A stretch of DNA of 49,234 nt, from contig DASYYE010000505.1 of the NCBI GenBank assembly GCA_035946955.1, positions 1-49,234 on the forward strand, read 5' to 3'. Of the stretch, positions 8,075-16,744 are shown one piece after another. Numbering within the stretch: position 1 is the first letter of the stretch; every line of letters begins with the position of its first letter. Source of the stretch: DASYYE01 sp035946955. Its GTDB lineage: Bacteria; Actinomycetota; Actinomycetes; Streptosporangiales; Streptosporangiaceae. Position numbers and translations under genes: made by a program. A model generated the notes under the pieces. The model saw nothing but the letters and a program-made list of their open reading frames with translations. It was not told where the DNA came from and did no database searches.

Positions 8075-9514
8075 ATGGACACCGGCCCGGACTACCAGCC
8101 TGGCGAGGAGGCCGGCGCGCCCGCCGACCTCCCGCTGCTGCCCATCGTCGCGGTGGTCGGCCGACCCAATGTCGGCAAATCGACGCTGGTCAACCGGATC
8201 CTCGGCAGCCGCCAGGCGGTGGTCGAGGACAAGCCGGGGGTGACCCGCGACCGGGTTGCCTATGACGCGCAGTGGGGCGGGCGCTCCTTCACCCTGGTCG
8301 ACACCGGCGGGTGGGAGGTGTCAGCGTCCGCGGGGCCCGAGGCGCACCCGAGCCGGGCGCTTGCCGAGCACGTGGCCACGCAGGCGCGGCTGGCGGTGGA
8401 GACAGCCAATGCCGTGCTGTTCGTCGTGGATGCCACCGTGGGGATCACCGACGCTGACGAGGCAGTGGCAGCGGTGCTGCGGCGCTCGGGCAAGCCCGTG
8501 GTGGTGGCCGCGAACAAGGTGGACGACGCCCCCGGTGAACCGGCCGCGGCCGCCCTGTGGTCACTGGGCCTCGGCGAGCCGTACCCGGTCAGCGCGTTGC
8601 ACGGGCGCGGCAGCGGCGACCTGCTCGACGCCGTGCTCGAGGCACTGCCGGAGGCTGCCCCCGAACCCACTGAACCGGTGGGCGGACCACGCCGGGTGGC
8701 CCTGGTCGGCCGCCCCAATGTCGGCAAGTCCAGCCTCCTGAACAGGCTCGCCGGTCACAACCGGGTGCTGGTGGACGCCACGCCGGGGACGACACGCGAC
8801 CCCGTGGACGAGGTGATCGAACTCGGCGGCGTGCCTTGGCGGTTCGTGGACACCGCCGGGATCCGCCGCCGGGTGAAGGAGAACCAGGGGGCCGACTACT
8901 ACGCCGCGCTGCGCACCGCCGGGGCACTGGAACGGGCCGAGGTCGCGGTGGTGCTCGTGGATGCCAGCGACCCGCTCACCGAACAGGACCTGCGGATCGT
9001 GGCCATGGTGGTCGAAGCGGGCCGGGCACTGGTCATCGCCTACAACAAGTGGGACCTGATGGACGAGGACCGCAGGGAACGGCTCGACGCCGAGATCGAC
9101 CGGCAGCTCTACACCGCCCGCTGGGCCCCGCGGGTGAATATCTCCGCGGTCTCGGGCAGGCACGTGGACAAGCTGGTGCCAGCGCTGGAACAGGCACTGG
9201 CCGGCTGGGAGACCCGGGTTCCCACCGGCAGGCTCAATGCCTGGCTGGCTGATGTCGTGGCCGCCACCCCACCACCCATACGCGGCGGCCGTCAGACCAA
9301 GGTCTTGTTCGCGACCCAGGCAGGGGTACGGCCGCCCCACATCGTCCTGTTCACTACCGGGTTCCTGGAAGCCAGCTACCGCCGCTTCCTGGAACGGCGG
9401 CTGCGCGAGGAGTTCGGCTTCACCGGCAGTCCGGTACGGGTAACGTTCCGCCTGCGCGAACGCCGCCCCACCGGCCGGTCAGTCGGCCGCACCCCCGCCC
9501 GGCGGAGAGCGTGA
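8075..9514 (+). CDS. der: Ribosome-assembly GTPase Der (EngA)
   Basis: Essential double GTPase needed for 50S subunit maturation. The 479-residue protein carries two G domains: VGRPNVGKSTLVNRI, VDTGGWE and ANKVDD in the first, VGRPNVGKSSLLNRL, VDTAGIRRRVKE and YNKWDLMDE in the second. A C-terminal KH-like domain follows (about 375-465; RQTKVLFATQAGVRPPHIVLF). It ends the core operon; the next gene is convergent 28 bases away. Confidence 0.96.
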   Translation: MDTGPDYQPGEEAGAPADLPLLPIVAVVGRPNVGKSTLVNRILGSRQAVVEDKPGVTRDRVAYDAQWGGRSFTLVDTGGWEVSASAGPEAHPSRALAEHVATQARLAVETANAVLFVVDATVGITDADEAVAAVLRRSGKPVVVAANKVDDAPGEPAAAALWSLGLGEPYPVSALHGRGSGDLLDAVLEALPEAAPEPTEPVGGPRRVALVGRPNVGKSSLLNRLAGHNRVLVDATPGTTRDPVDEVIELGGVPWRFVDTAGIRRRVKENQGADYYAALRTAGALERAEVAVVLVDASDPLTEQDLRIVAMVVEAGRALVIAYNKWDLMDEDRRERLDAEIDRQLYTARWAPRVNISAVSGRHVDKLVPALEQALAGWETRVPTGRLNAWLADVVAATPPPIRGGRQTKVLFATQAGVRPPHIVLFTTGFLEASYRRFLERRLREEFGFTGSPVRVTFRLRERRPTGRSVGRTPARRRA

Positions 9515-9542
9515 CTATTGGAACACAGTGTGCGTCAGCCGG

Positions 9543-10121
9543 TCAGGTGCTGTTGTCGATGAGCTGGCCGAGCATTTCGCGCATGGGCTGGGGGTCGCCG
9601 CGCATGATGGCGGCGGAGGCTGCGATGTTGCGGGTGGCGTCGAGGTGCTGCCAGGCGAGTATGAAGCCAGCGTCGCGGGCCAGTTGTCCGAAGAAGGCCT
9701 GCTGCGCCCGCCCGTTTCCTTCCCGGAACGGGTGCAGCGCGTTGACCTCGCCCAGGTAGAAGGCCAGCCTCGCGACGAAGGTGTCACGGCGAAGGCCGCG
9801 CAGCAGGTTCTCGCCGCCTAGCCCGCGGAAGATGACTGCGGCGGATGAGCCGATGTACTGCGGCAGGCAGAACATCGCGCCCTTGGCGATGGCGACCGTG
9901 CGGACCTGCCCGGCCCAGTCGTAGATGTCACCGAAGATCCGGGCATGGATCGCGCACAGGTGCCGCAGGTCGTAGGTGGGTGAGACTGGTGATTCGCGGA
10001 GCAGGATCAGTGCCGCGTGAGTGATGTCCCTTTCGGCTGCCTCAAGTTCGGCGGCCGTGCGCAGCCTGAGCTTGTTGCGCAGGACGCCGGTAGCCGGGTC
10101 GGTGTAGGGGTCGTGCGGCAT
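9543..10121 (-). CDS. Fic-domain toxin (AMPylase-like)
   Basis: 192-residue Fic protein. The core motif HPFREGNGRAQQAF (about residues 130-143) has the catalytic His, the anion-binding GNGR turn and a Glu in the usual Asp/Glu position. Upstream is the family segment IHARIFGDIYDWAGQVRT. Fic proteins usually transfer AMP from ATP to Tyr, Ser or Thr of a target such as gyrase or Topo IV. No inhibitory [ST]xxxE[GN] motif is seen within it, so control is expected from the adjacent antitoxin (class I layout). Its ATG follows the antitoxin stop codon immediately. It is convergent with der and looks like an accessory insertion between der and bioA. Confidence 0.88.
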   Translation of the reverse strand: MPHDPYTDPATGVLRNKLRLRTAAELEAAERDITHAALILLRESPVSPTYDLRHLCAIHARIFGDIYDWAGQVRTVAIAKGAMFCLPQYIGSSAAVIFRGLGGENLLRGLRRDTFVARLAFYLGEVNALHPFREGNGRAQQAFFGQLARDAGFILAWQHLDATRNIAASAAIMRGDPQPMREMLGQLIDNST

Positions 10122-10472
10122 TTACTGCCGCTGGTAGCGCGCGACTGTCCGGCGGTACAGTTCCGCAGCGCTGATCTGCCCGTCTACGTATGCTGCGACC
10201 TCCCGGTCATGGTCGGGGCTGAACGGGCCGGGCACTTCGACCTGAACGGACTGCGCGGCGGCGAGAGCGGAGTCCAGGCGCGCGTGCTGGCGCGACAGCG
10301 CCTCGTAGCGCTCGTAGACCTCATACGGGAGGAGGACGGCTTCGGGTTTGCGGTGCGATCCGAACGCGACCGGCTCCGCCGCCGCTCCCTCACGCCTGAA
10401 CCGCGCGAGGATGCCGGAAAGCCGCCGCCGCACCTCCGACAGCGGATGCACCTGGATCACCGGACTAGCCAC
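10122..10472 (-). CDS. Antitoxin of the Fic pair, Phd/YefM-like N-terminus
   Basis: 116-residue protein directly before the Fic gene, with no gap. The N-terminal half (PLSEVRRRLSGILARFRREG, then AFGSHRKPEAVLLPYEVYERYE) resembles the Phd/YefM DNA-binding fold. The C-terminal 25 residues (VAAYVDGQISAAELYRRTVA) resemble the small helical VbhA-type module that neutralises Fic toxins. The canonical [ST]xxxE[GN] inhibitory motif is not obvious. GTG 10472 lies 6 bases after a TACACT -10 element, so the message is probably leaderless, and an inverted repeat covers that -10, suggesting autoregulation. The partner role is inferred from position and both halves. Confidence 0.72.
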   Translation of the reverse strand: MASPVIQVHPLSEVRRRLSGILARFRREGAAAEPVAFGSHRKPEAVLLPYEVYERYEALSRQHARLDSALAAAQSVQVEVPGPFSPDHDREVAAYVDGQISAAELYRRTVARYQRQ

Positions 10473-10478
10473 GCCAAT

Positions 10479-10498
10479 AGTGTACTAAAACTTGTACA
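10479..10498 (-). promoter_or_regulatory. Leaderless promoter and operator of the antitoxin-Fic pair
   Basis: On the - strand a TACACT -10 hexamer (10479-10484) ends 6 bases before the antitoxin GTG. An inverted repeat, TGTAC at 10481-10485 and GTACA at 10494-10498, overlaps it, the usual place for autorepression by an antitoxin. Confidence 0.5.
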
Positions 10499-10557
10499 AC
10501 TATGTTCTGGCTAGCCCCGATAGGCTCCGCTGCCGTGCGACAGGGGAAGCTGGGCGA

Positions 10558-11877
10558 ATGCGTGCTGCGGACATCGCCGAGTTGGACCGGGGCCGGGTCT
10601 GGCATCCCTACGCGCCCATGCCGGGCAACCATGTTCCGCTGGTGGTGGAGTCCGCGTCCGGCGTGCGGCTGCGGGTGGCCCTGCCGGGCGGCGGCACCAC
10701 CGAGCTGGTGGACGGCATGTCGTCGTGGTGGGCTGCCATCCACGGGTACCGCCACCCCGTGCTCGACCAGGCAGCCCGCGACCAGCTGGGCCGGATGAGC
10801 CATGTCATGTTCGGCGGGCTCACACATGAGCCAGCGGTGCTGCTGTGCCAGCGGCTGGCCAGCATCGCCCCGGCCGGCCTCGAGCACGTGTTCCTGTGCG
10901 ACTCCGGGTCCGTCTCGGTCGAAGTGGCGGTCAAGATGTGCCTGCAGTACTGGCGCGCAGCGGGCCGTGGCGCCAAACGCAAGCTGCTGACCTGGCGCGG
11001 TGGGTACCACGGGGACACGTTCTGGGCGATGTCTGTGTGCGACCCCGACGTTGGGATGCACCGGGCCTGGGACGGGGTGCTGCCCCGCCAGGTCTTCGTG
11101 GACGTCCCGCCCACCGGGTTTGCCGCCGGTGTCGACCCTTCCTATGCCAAACATCTCAGCACCATGATCGCGGAGCATGCGGGGGAGCTGGCAGCCGTGG
11201 TGGTCGAACCGGTGGTGCAGGGCGCGGGTGGAATGCGCTTCCACGACCCGGGCTACCTGGCTGTCCTGCGTGACGTCTGCACAGCCAATGATGTCCTGCT
11301 GGTCTTCGACGAGATCGCTACCGGCTTCGGCCGCAGCGGGGCGTTGTTCGCTGCGGCTCACGCTGGGGTGAGCCCCGACGTGATGTGCGTGGGCAAGGCG
11401 CTCACCGGCGGGTACCTGTCGCTGGCCGCCACGCTCTGTACGGCAGAGGTGGCGTCCGGGATCTCCCATGGCGACCCACCTGTCCTCGCCCACGGGCCAA
11501 CGTTCATGGGCAATCCACTGGCGTGCGCGCTCGCCAATGCCTCGCTCGACCTGCTGCTGGCCGGGGCGGATGCGGGCTCCGGCCAGCAGGGGTGGTGGCA
11601 TGGGGAGGTGCGGCGGGTCGAGGCCGGCCTGCGGGCAGGCCTCGCGGCGGCAGCGGGCCTGCCCGGGGTGGTGGATGTGCGGGTACTGGGGGCGATCGGT
11701 GTCGTCCAGCTCGACCACGAGGTGGACATGGCCGCCGCGACATCGGCGGCGGTAGAGGCTGGCGTGTGGCTCCGCCCGTTCCGGGACCTGGTCTATACGA
11801 TGCCGCCGTATGTCACTGGCGACGCTGACCTCGCCCGCATCTGCGCGGCGGTGCTTGCCGTGGCGGGTGCCGCCTGA
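10558..11877 (+). CDS. bioA: Adenosylmethionine-8-amino-7-oxononanoate aminotransferase
   Basis: PLP enzyme of biotin synthesis that transfers the amino group of S-adenosylmethionine to KAPA, giving DAPA. The 439-residue protein begins WHPYAPM, followed by DGMSSWWAAIHGYRHP, LLTWRGGYHGDT, the PLP-binding LLVFDEIATGFGRSG and the Schiff-base Lys in VGKALTGGY; GPTFMGNPLAC is also typical. ATG 10558 is chosen for its position just before the WHPY motif; AGGGGA lies about 11 bases upstream. No bioF, bioD or bioB is visible nearby, so the rest of the pathway must be elsewhere. Confidence 0.92.
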   Translation: MRAADIAELDRGRVWHPYAPMPGNHVPLVVESASGVRLRVALPGGGTTELVDGMSSWWAAIHGYRHPVLDQAARDQLGRMSHVMFGGLTHEPAVLLCQRLASIAPAGLEHVFLCDSGSVSVEVAVKMCLQYWRAAGRGAKRKLLTWRGGYHGDTFWAMSVCDPDVGMHRAWDGVLPRQVFVDVPPTGFAAGVDPSYAKHLSTMIAEHAGELAAVVVEPVVQGAGGMRFHDPGYLAVLRDVCTANDVLLVFDEIATGFGRSGALFAAAHAGVSPDVMCVGKALTGGYLSLAATLCTAEVASGISHGDPPVLAHGPTFMGNPLACALANASLDLLLAGADAGSGQQGWWHGEVRRVEAGLRAGLAAAAGLPGVVDVRVLGAIGVVQLDHEVDMAAATSAAVEAGVWLRPFRDLVYTMPPYVTGDADLARICAAVLAVAGAA

Positions 11878-11895
11878 CGGCCTGGCCGCCTGTGC

Positions 11896-12342
11896 TCACA
11901 CGGGCAGCCGGAACCAGACGGTGGTGGCGCCGGCGCCGCGCACGTAGCCCCAGTCATCAGCCATCGACTGGACGAGGAACAGCCCGCGGCCGCTCGTTGC
12001 GGACGAGAACATCTCTCCCCTGACCACTGGGACGCTGTGGCCGGGCCCCTCATCGATGACCTCGACCCGGATGCCGCCGCCCACGTCGAGCACGACGATG
12101 GTGACACTGCCACCCGGGTGTCCCGAACTGCTGTGCTGGATAGCGTTCGTCACCAGCTCGGACACGAGTAACTGCGCGTCGTCGCGGGCCGCGTGGCCGG
12201 GGCCCAGGGTGGCGCCCACAAAGGCGCGGGCCGCTCGTACGCTCTCCTCACGGCCGGGGACCGTGACCTGCCCCAGGACGGCCGCGGCCGCCAGCATGCT
12301 CCAGGCGATCTCAGGCCCGCCGATCACTGCGGTGGCCGTCAT
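11896..12342 (-). CDS. ATP-binding anti-sigma-like (RsbW/HATPase) protein
   Basis: 148-residue single-domain GHKL ATPase like SpoIIAB/RsbW, which act as anti-sigma kinases or signalling partners. The N-box LLVSELVTNAIQHS, G1 box VEVIDEGPGH and G2 box SGRGLFLVQSMADDWG are all present. ATG 12342 is preceded by GGGGGGAG, 6 bases off; an in-frame ATG upstream lacks a ribosome site. It is divergent from the XRE regulator and DUF397 gene, the arrangement of abaA/whiJ-type regulatory loci of streptomycetes, so it probably belongs to that unit. Target unknown. Confidence 0.85.
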   Translation of the reverse strand: MTATAVIGGPEIAWSMLAAAAVLGQVTVPGREESVRAARAFVGATLGPGHAARDDAQLLVSELVTNAIQHSSSGHPGGSVTIVVLDVGGGIRVEVIDEGPGHSVPVVRGEMFSSATSGRGLFLVQSMADDWGYVRGAGATTVWFRLPV

Positions 12343-12481
12343 GTGGCGCTCCCCCCACCTGTTCAACGATTCCGTTTAGTAGTCGGGCGAATACGTTCAG
12401 TGATATCCATCATGTCTCCGCGGCCTGTCCCACGCAAGTGTGTGACGCAAACTCATGGCGGCATTTCGAGAGGGATTTCCG

Positions 12482-12509
12482 TTACACACTGCGCTGTGTC
12501 AGGTATGGT
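12482..12509 (+). promoter_or_regulatory. Promoter with inverted repeat before the XRE gene
   Basis: TTACAC (12482-12487), a 16-base spacer and TATGGT (12504-12509) form a plausible promoter. The inverted repeat ACACA (12484-12488) / TGTGT (12495-12499) overlaps the -35 and spacer, suggesting an operator. The transcript would have a leader of about 85 bases before GTG 12601. Confidence 0.4.
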
Positions 12510-12600
12510 GACTCTGAGTTTTCTCCGCGCCCGGTGCTTGCGCCCTTGGCCCCCTTGGCCCGGCCGCCCGTGCGCCGTTACTCCCAGGGAGGGCACCCCC

Positions 12601-13470
12601 GTGTCAGCCGGGCCGACGGTTCGCCGACGGCGCCTCGGCACTGAGTTGAGGCGCTTGCGTGAAGCGCACTCGCTCAAGCTGGAGGACGCCGCCGACCGGC
12701 TCGGCCTGGCACCGTCCACCCTGTCGCGCATCGAGACGGGCAAGGCGCCGACGCGCTCCGCCTACCTCACCACCATGCTCGACATGTACGGGGTGAGTGA
12801 CCCGAGCCAGCGGCAGGTGCTCGCTGAGATGGCCAGGGAGGGTCACCGGAAGGGCTGGTGGGCGGCATATGAGGATGTCCTGCCAACCGGGTTCGGGGTC
12901 TATGTCGGCCTGGAGGCCGAGGCCTCGGCGCTGCGGGTGTTCGAGGACGCGGTCGTGCACGGCCTGCTGCAGACCGAGGAGTACGCGCGGGCGGTGATGA
13001 CCGCGGTCCGGCGGCGGCTGTCCCCTGACCAGATCGAGCGGCTGGTCCGCCTGCGGCTCCAGCGCCAGGCCTTGCTGACCCAGGAGAACCCGCCCGAACT
13101 CTGGCTCATCCTGAGCGAGTCGGTCATCCGCAGGCCGGTGGGCGGCCCGGCGCTCATGTGTGACCAGCTTGCCCACTTGCTCGAAGCCAGCCAGTGGCCC
13201 AACGTGACCATCCAGATGCTGCCGTTGTCCACTGGTGCACACGCCGCCCTCGGCGGCCCGTTCTGCATCCTCCAGTTCCCGGAGCGGACCGACCCCGACG
13301 TCGTGTACGCCGAGGGGGTCGCTGGGCACGTGTACCTCGAGAAGGAAGCTGAGGTACGTGCCTGCGCTGAGGCTTTCGACCTGCTTCGGGCTGATGCGCT
13401 CTCGCCCCCTGACACGGCAGAGGTGATCGCCACGGTGAGGGACGAGATTTCGGGGCAGCTTAGCCAGTAG
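12601..13470 (+). CDS. XRE-family regulator with DUF5753 domain
   Basis: 289-residue DNA-binding regulator of the WhiJ/AbaA type. The N-terminal helix-turn-helix covers about 12-70 (LGTELRRLREAHSLKLEDAADRL split by the turn LAPSTLSRIETG). The rest is the DUF5753 region, with GLLQTEEYARAVM and RLQRQALL, thought to respond to a ligand or partner. GTG 12601 has GGGAGGG 7 bases upstream; the longer upstream frame is untranslated leader. DUF397 gene follows after 43 bases and the ATPase gene is divergent. Such pairs affect development and antibiotic production in streptomycetes; the targets here are unknown. Confidence 0.9.
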   Translation: MSAGPTVRRRRLGTELRRLREAHSLKLEDAADRLGLAPSTLSRIETGKAPTRSAYLTTMLDMYGVSDPSQRQVLAEMAREGHRKGWWAAYEDVLPTGFGVYVGLEAEASALRVFEDAVVHGLLQTEEYARAVMTAVRRRLSPDQIERLVRLRLQRQALLTQENPPELWLILSESVIRRPVGGPALMCDQLAHLLEASQWPNVTIQMLPLSTGAHAALGGPFCILQFPERTDPDVVYAEGVAGHVYLEKEAEVRACAEAFDLLRADALSPPDTAEVIATVRDEISGQLSQ

Positions 13471-13513
13471 GGTTACCCTCTGTGAGGGGAAGGCAAAGCG
13501 AAAGGAAAGGCTG

Positions 13514-13720
13514 ATGACGCCCCAGGTCATCCAGGCCCGCTGGTTCAAGAGTAGTGCGTCCAGTGTTACGGGCTGTGTGGAAGTGGCCTACCTCCCCGGC
13601 GGCCAGGTTGCAGTGCGTGACTCCAAAGACGCCGGCGGGCAGGCACATGTGTTCGGCCGTCGCGAATGGGCGGCGTTCGTCAGCGGGCTCAAGCGCGCTG
13701 ACGTTGCTTCGGTGCGGTAG
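13514..13720 (+). CDS. DUF397 protein
   Basis: 68-residue protein with the DUF397 signature: ARWFKSSAS near the start, GCVEVAYLPGGQVAVRDSKD in the middle and EWAAFVSGLK at the end. Members nearly always lie next to a DUF5753 XRE regulator, as here, and are considered its small partner or antagonist. Start ATG 13514 is preceded by AAAGGAAAGG. It completes the ATPase/XRE/DUF397 triad. Confidence 0.9.
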   Translation: MTPQVIQARWFKSSASSVTGCVEVAYLPGGQVAVRDSKDAGGQAHVFGRREWAAFVSGLKRADVASVR

Positions 13721-13855
13721 GAGCGGCCCGGGGGGTCTGTGACCAGGGTCCCCGGGCCTTAATGGCGGCTGGCCTGACAGCGGCTGCCGTAGCATCGGTG
13801 CAGGCGGGGGCACTGGGCGTGGCGTCACTGCGTCATTACTCCCGAGGAGGGGCCC

Positions 13856-14582
13856 ATGCGCTACCGGCCGCTGGGCCGCTGCGGCCTGATGGTCTCGGTG
13901 ACCGGACTCGGGTGCGACAACTTCGGCAGGCGGCTCGACCTGGACCGGACGCGGGCCGTGGTGGACGCGGCGGCTGGCCACGGACTACATCGACCTCTAC
14001 CAGATCCACACCCCCGACCCGGTGACCCCGGTCGGGGAGACCCTGACGGCCCTGACCGAACTCGTGGCCGAGGGAAAAGTGCGCTACATCGGCCATTCCA
14101 ACTTCAGCGGCTGGCAGGTGGCTGACGCGGCCCACGTGGCCCGCCAGGCCGGCACCGCCCCGTTCGTCTCGGCACAGAACCACTGGTCGCTGCTGGAACG
14201 CGGCGCCGAAGCGGAGGTCATACCGGCGGCGCGGCACTTCGGCCTGGGGGTGCTGCCCTACTACCCGCTGGCGAGCGGCCTGCTCGCCGGCAAGGTACGC
14301 CGCGGCCAGCCGCCACCTGAGGGCAGCCGCCTGGCGGGCAGGACCATCGCTGGCCACGACATCGACAGGGTGGAGGCGCTCATCGCCTGGGCTGCCGAGC
14401 GGGGTCTCACGGTCCTGGAGGTCGCCATCGGCTGGCTCGCGGCCCAGCCAGGGTGTGCGTCGGTGATCGCCGGGGCAACCTCCCCGGAGCAGGTCAAGGC
14501 CAATGCGGCCGCTTCGGGCTGGGTGCCGTCCGCACAGGACCTCGCCGACATCGACCGGGTCGTGCCGCCACCGACTGCCTGA
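13856..14582 (+). pseudogene. Aldo-keto reductase with internal deletion and frameshift
   Basis: The N-terminal part (MRYRPLGRCGLMVSVTGLGC, up to VVDAA near 13972) and the C-terminal part (from ATDYIDLYQIHTPDP near 13980, in another frame, to 14582) both match NADP-dependent aldo-keto reductases. The joining point lacks about 75 codons that normally hold DTADxYG with the catalytic Asp and Tyr and the Lys segment. The frame changes across the junction, so the gene cannot make a working enzyme. The ribosome site GAGGAGGGG before ATG 13856 is intact, suggesting recent decay. An assembly error is an alternative. The 3' fragment could start at 14022 but lacks the active site. Confidence 0.85.
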
Positions 14583-14586
14583 GGTG

Positions 14587-15453
14587 TCAGCCCGCGCTGA
14601 CCGCGGCCTCGTACAACGACCACACCGCATGGCCGAAGCGGGGCGAGTAGGAGATGGGGGCGAGGTCGCCGCCCTGCTCGTAACCGCCGATCACGCCGAC
14701 CACAGTGCCGGGCCCGCGCTGGCTTGCCACTGCCATGAGGAACGGCCCGCCACTGGTGCCTTCGAAGAACCCACCGCAGACGATCTCCATTTCCCGGCGC
14801 CCGAAGGGCCGGGTCCGGCGCGGGCACCCGATCGGGCCATCGTTGCCGGAGTTGTAGCCGATGACCACCACCGGCACCTCTGCTCGCCAGCCGATGCCCA
14901 GGTGTTCACCACCGGTCACCTGCTGGACCTGACGGGGGTTGCCCGCCTGGTGGACCACGAGGAAGGCGACGTCGTGGTCGGGGCTGGCCGACTTCTGCCA
15001 GGCCGCGTCCACCAGCACCCGGCTGGCTACCCAGACTCCGAACGGCTTGCGGTCGGCGTGGTAGTCGGGCACGAACGCGATGCGGCCGGCGCTGCGCCCG
15101 CTGACGCAGTGGGCCGCCGTGACGACCAGGTCAGCCGAGGGGCTGTCCACCACCGTGGCGGTGCAGAAGTGTGGGCCGAGCCGGCCCGCGTTGAGCCTGA
15201 ACAGGGCGCCCACCGGGTCACTGCCGACGAACGGGTGTGCCTGGACCGCACCTTGCGGCGCTCTGGGGGCATGGCGTGCGAGGGTGTTGACGCTGGTGGC
15301 CGCGAGCATGGCCGCCCGGGTGACGGCAACGCCGGTGGGGGTCAGGGTCAGTACGAAGACTCCCAGCACCCACACGGCGACCGCGGCCAGTGCCCAGCCC
15401 GGCCATGTCCGGCCCTGGTGGGTCTGTCCGGCGGAGATGTGTTCGCCTCCCAT
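14587..15453 (-). CDS. Membrane-anchored trypsin-like serine protease
   Basis: 288-residue extracytoplasmic serine protease of the chymotrypsin fold. One N-terminal membrane segment (about 20-45; WALAAVAVWVLGVFVLTLTP) anchors or exports it. The triad is visible: His in VVTAAHCVSG, Asp in PDHDVAFLVV and Ser in FFEGTSGGPFL. Substrate is unknown. Start is ATG 15453 with GGAGG just upstream; GTG 15456 is an equal alternative. It is convergent with the broken reductase and divergent from the CtaG-like gene. Confidence 0.85.
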   Translation of the reverse strand: MGGEHISAGQTHQGRTWPGWALAAVAVWVLGVFVLTLTPTGVAVTRAAMLAATSVNTLARHAPRAPQGAVQAHPFVGSDPVGALFRLNAGRLGPHFCTATVVDSPSADLVVTAAHCVSGRSAGRIAFVPDYHADRKPFGVWVASRVLVDAAWQKSASPDHDVAFLVVHQAGNPRQVQQVTGGEHLGIGWRAEVPVVVIGYNSGNDGPIGCPRRTRPFGRREMEIVCGGFFEGTSGGPFLMAVASQRGPGTVVGVIGGYEQGGDLAPISYSPRFGHAVWSLYEAAVSAG

Positions 15454-15571
15454 CACCCTCCTGCTCCCGAGACGCCCGCATCGTGGCCTGCGCCCTCTCT
15501 GCCCTGATTGTGAAGGTAACAAACACGTAAAGCTAGCCGGCGGCAGGCCTGCCCGTGGGCCTCCAGGTGGC

Positions 15572-16540
15572 ATGGAGACGGCCGTCACGAACGCGTATGA
15601 TCACAACGGCATGGGCTACCTCACGGGCCATTGGTCGTTGGACCCGTTCCTGATCTTGGTCGCGGTGCTCGTGGTCTGGCACGAGACCGGGCTGGCGAGG
15701 CTCGCCCGCCGGTCAAGGCCCGACCGGACGCGCCAGCGCCGCCGCCGCTCCTGGCTCTTCTACGGCGGGCTCGCCGTGCTGCTGTTCGGGGTGCAGTCCC
15801 CGCTGGACTACTGGGCCGACGCCTATTTCTTCGTCCACATGGGCCAGCACCTGCTGCTCATGTTCGCCGCGCCAACGCTCGTCGTTGCGGGCGCGCCGTG
15901 GCAGCCCCTGCTGGCCGCACTGCCCGGCCGGGCCGACAAGTCACTGACCCGTACCACGTTGCGGGGTGGCTGGTCGCGGCCCCTGCGGGCGGTGGGTGGG
16001 TTCATGTTGCGTCCGTGGGTGTCGGTGGTGGCGTTCAACGCGGTGATGGTCGCCTGGCACATACCGGTGCTGTTTGACCTCGCGAGCAGCAACCAGGCCG
16101 TCCATATCTGGCTGATGCACGGGTCTTTCTTCGCTGCCGGGGTGCTGTTCTGGCTGCAGTTCATCCCGTCTCCGCCATTCCACCGCCATATGCCTGAGGT
16201 CTCCCAGGCGGTCGCCCTGGCACTGACCAACGCGGTCATGTGGGTGCTGGCGATGTCGCTGAGCATCTTCACCTCGGTGTCGTGGTACTCCGTGTACTCC
16301 CACGTCCCGGGCGTGACCCTGCCCCCCTTCGCCGACCAGCAGATCGGCGCGGCCATCCTGTGGGTGTGCGGGGACTTCTGGGCCATGCCAGCGCTGATCA
16401 TGGTGGTGCGGCGCATCATCGCCACCGACGGGGGTGTTGGCGCAGCGGTCGACAAGATCATTGGCCGGGGTGCCGCCCCGCGCCCGTGGGCCGACCGGGG
16501 CGCCTCGCACTCGTGGGCCGGCCGCGGCTCCCGGCATTAG
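15572..16540 (+). CDS. CtaG-like cytochrome c oxidase assembly membrane protein
   Basis: 322-residue polytopic membrane protein of the Caa3_CtaG family, linked to copper delivery or assembly of cytochrome oxidase. Several hydrophobic helices are seen (for example FLILVAVLVVWHETG, FYGGLAVLLFGVQSPLD and AVMVAWHIPVLFDL), with conserved HMGQHLLLMFAAP and histidine-bearing helix motifs as in the family. The C-terminal tail is Arg/Gly rich. Start ATG 15572 has only a weak AGG upstream; ATG 15611 is possible. Function in oxidase assembly is family knowledge, not shown here. Confidence 0.82.
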   Translation: METAVTNAYDHNGMGYLTGHWSLDPFLILVAVLVVWHETGLARLARRSRPDRTRQRRRRSWLFYGGLAVLLFGVQSPLDYWADAYFFVHMGQHLLLMFAAPTLVVAGAPWQPLLAALPGRADKSLTRTTLRGGWSRPLRAVGGFMLRPWVSVVAFNAVMVAWHIPVLFDLASSNQAVHIWLMHGSFFAAGVLFWLQFIPSPPFHRHMPEVSQAVALALTNAVMWVLAMSLSIFTSVSWYSVYSHVPGVTLPPFADQQIGAAILWVCGDFWAMPALIMVVRRIIATDGGVGAAVDKIIGRGAAPRPWADRGASHSWAGRGSRH

Positions 16541-16744
16541 CCGCCCAGCACCCCTGGCCTGCCGACTGGGTCTTACCGCCATTCCGTGCTGACATTGCCA
16601 CCACTGCCCGGATAGCCAAACACCACCCGAAGCAACCGATTGCGTGTCCGATCAGTGATGCTTTAGGTACCCTTTGTTGAAATGGCCGGGACGCTGCGTA
16701 ACGATGAGAGGCTGCGGCCTGAGCGCGGGGGGAGGTGACAGGAC

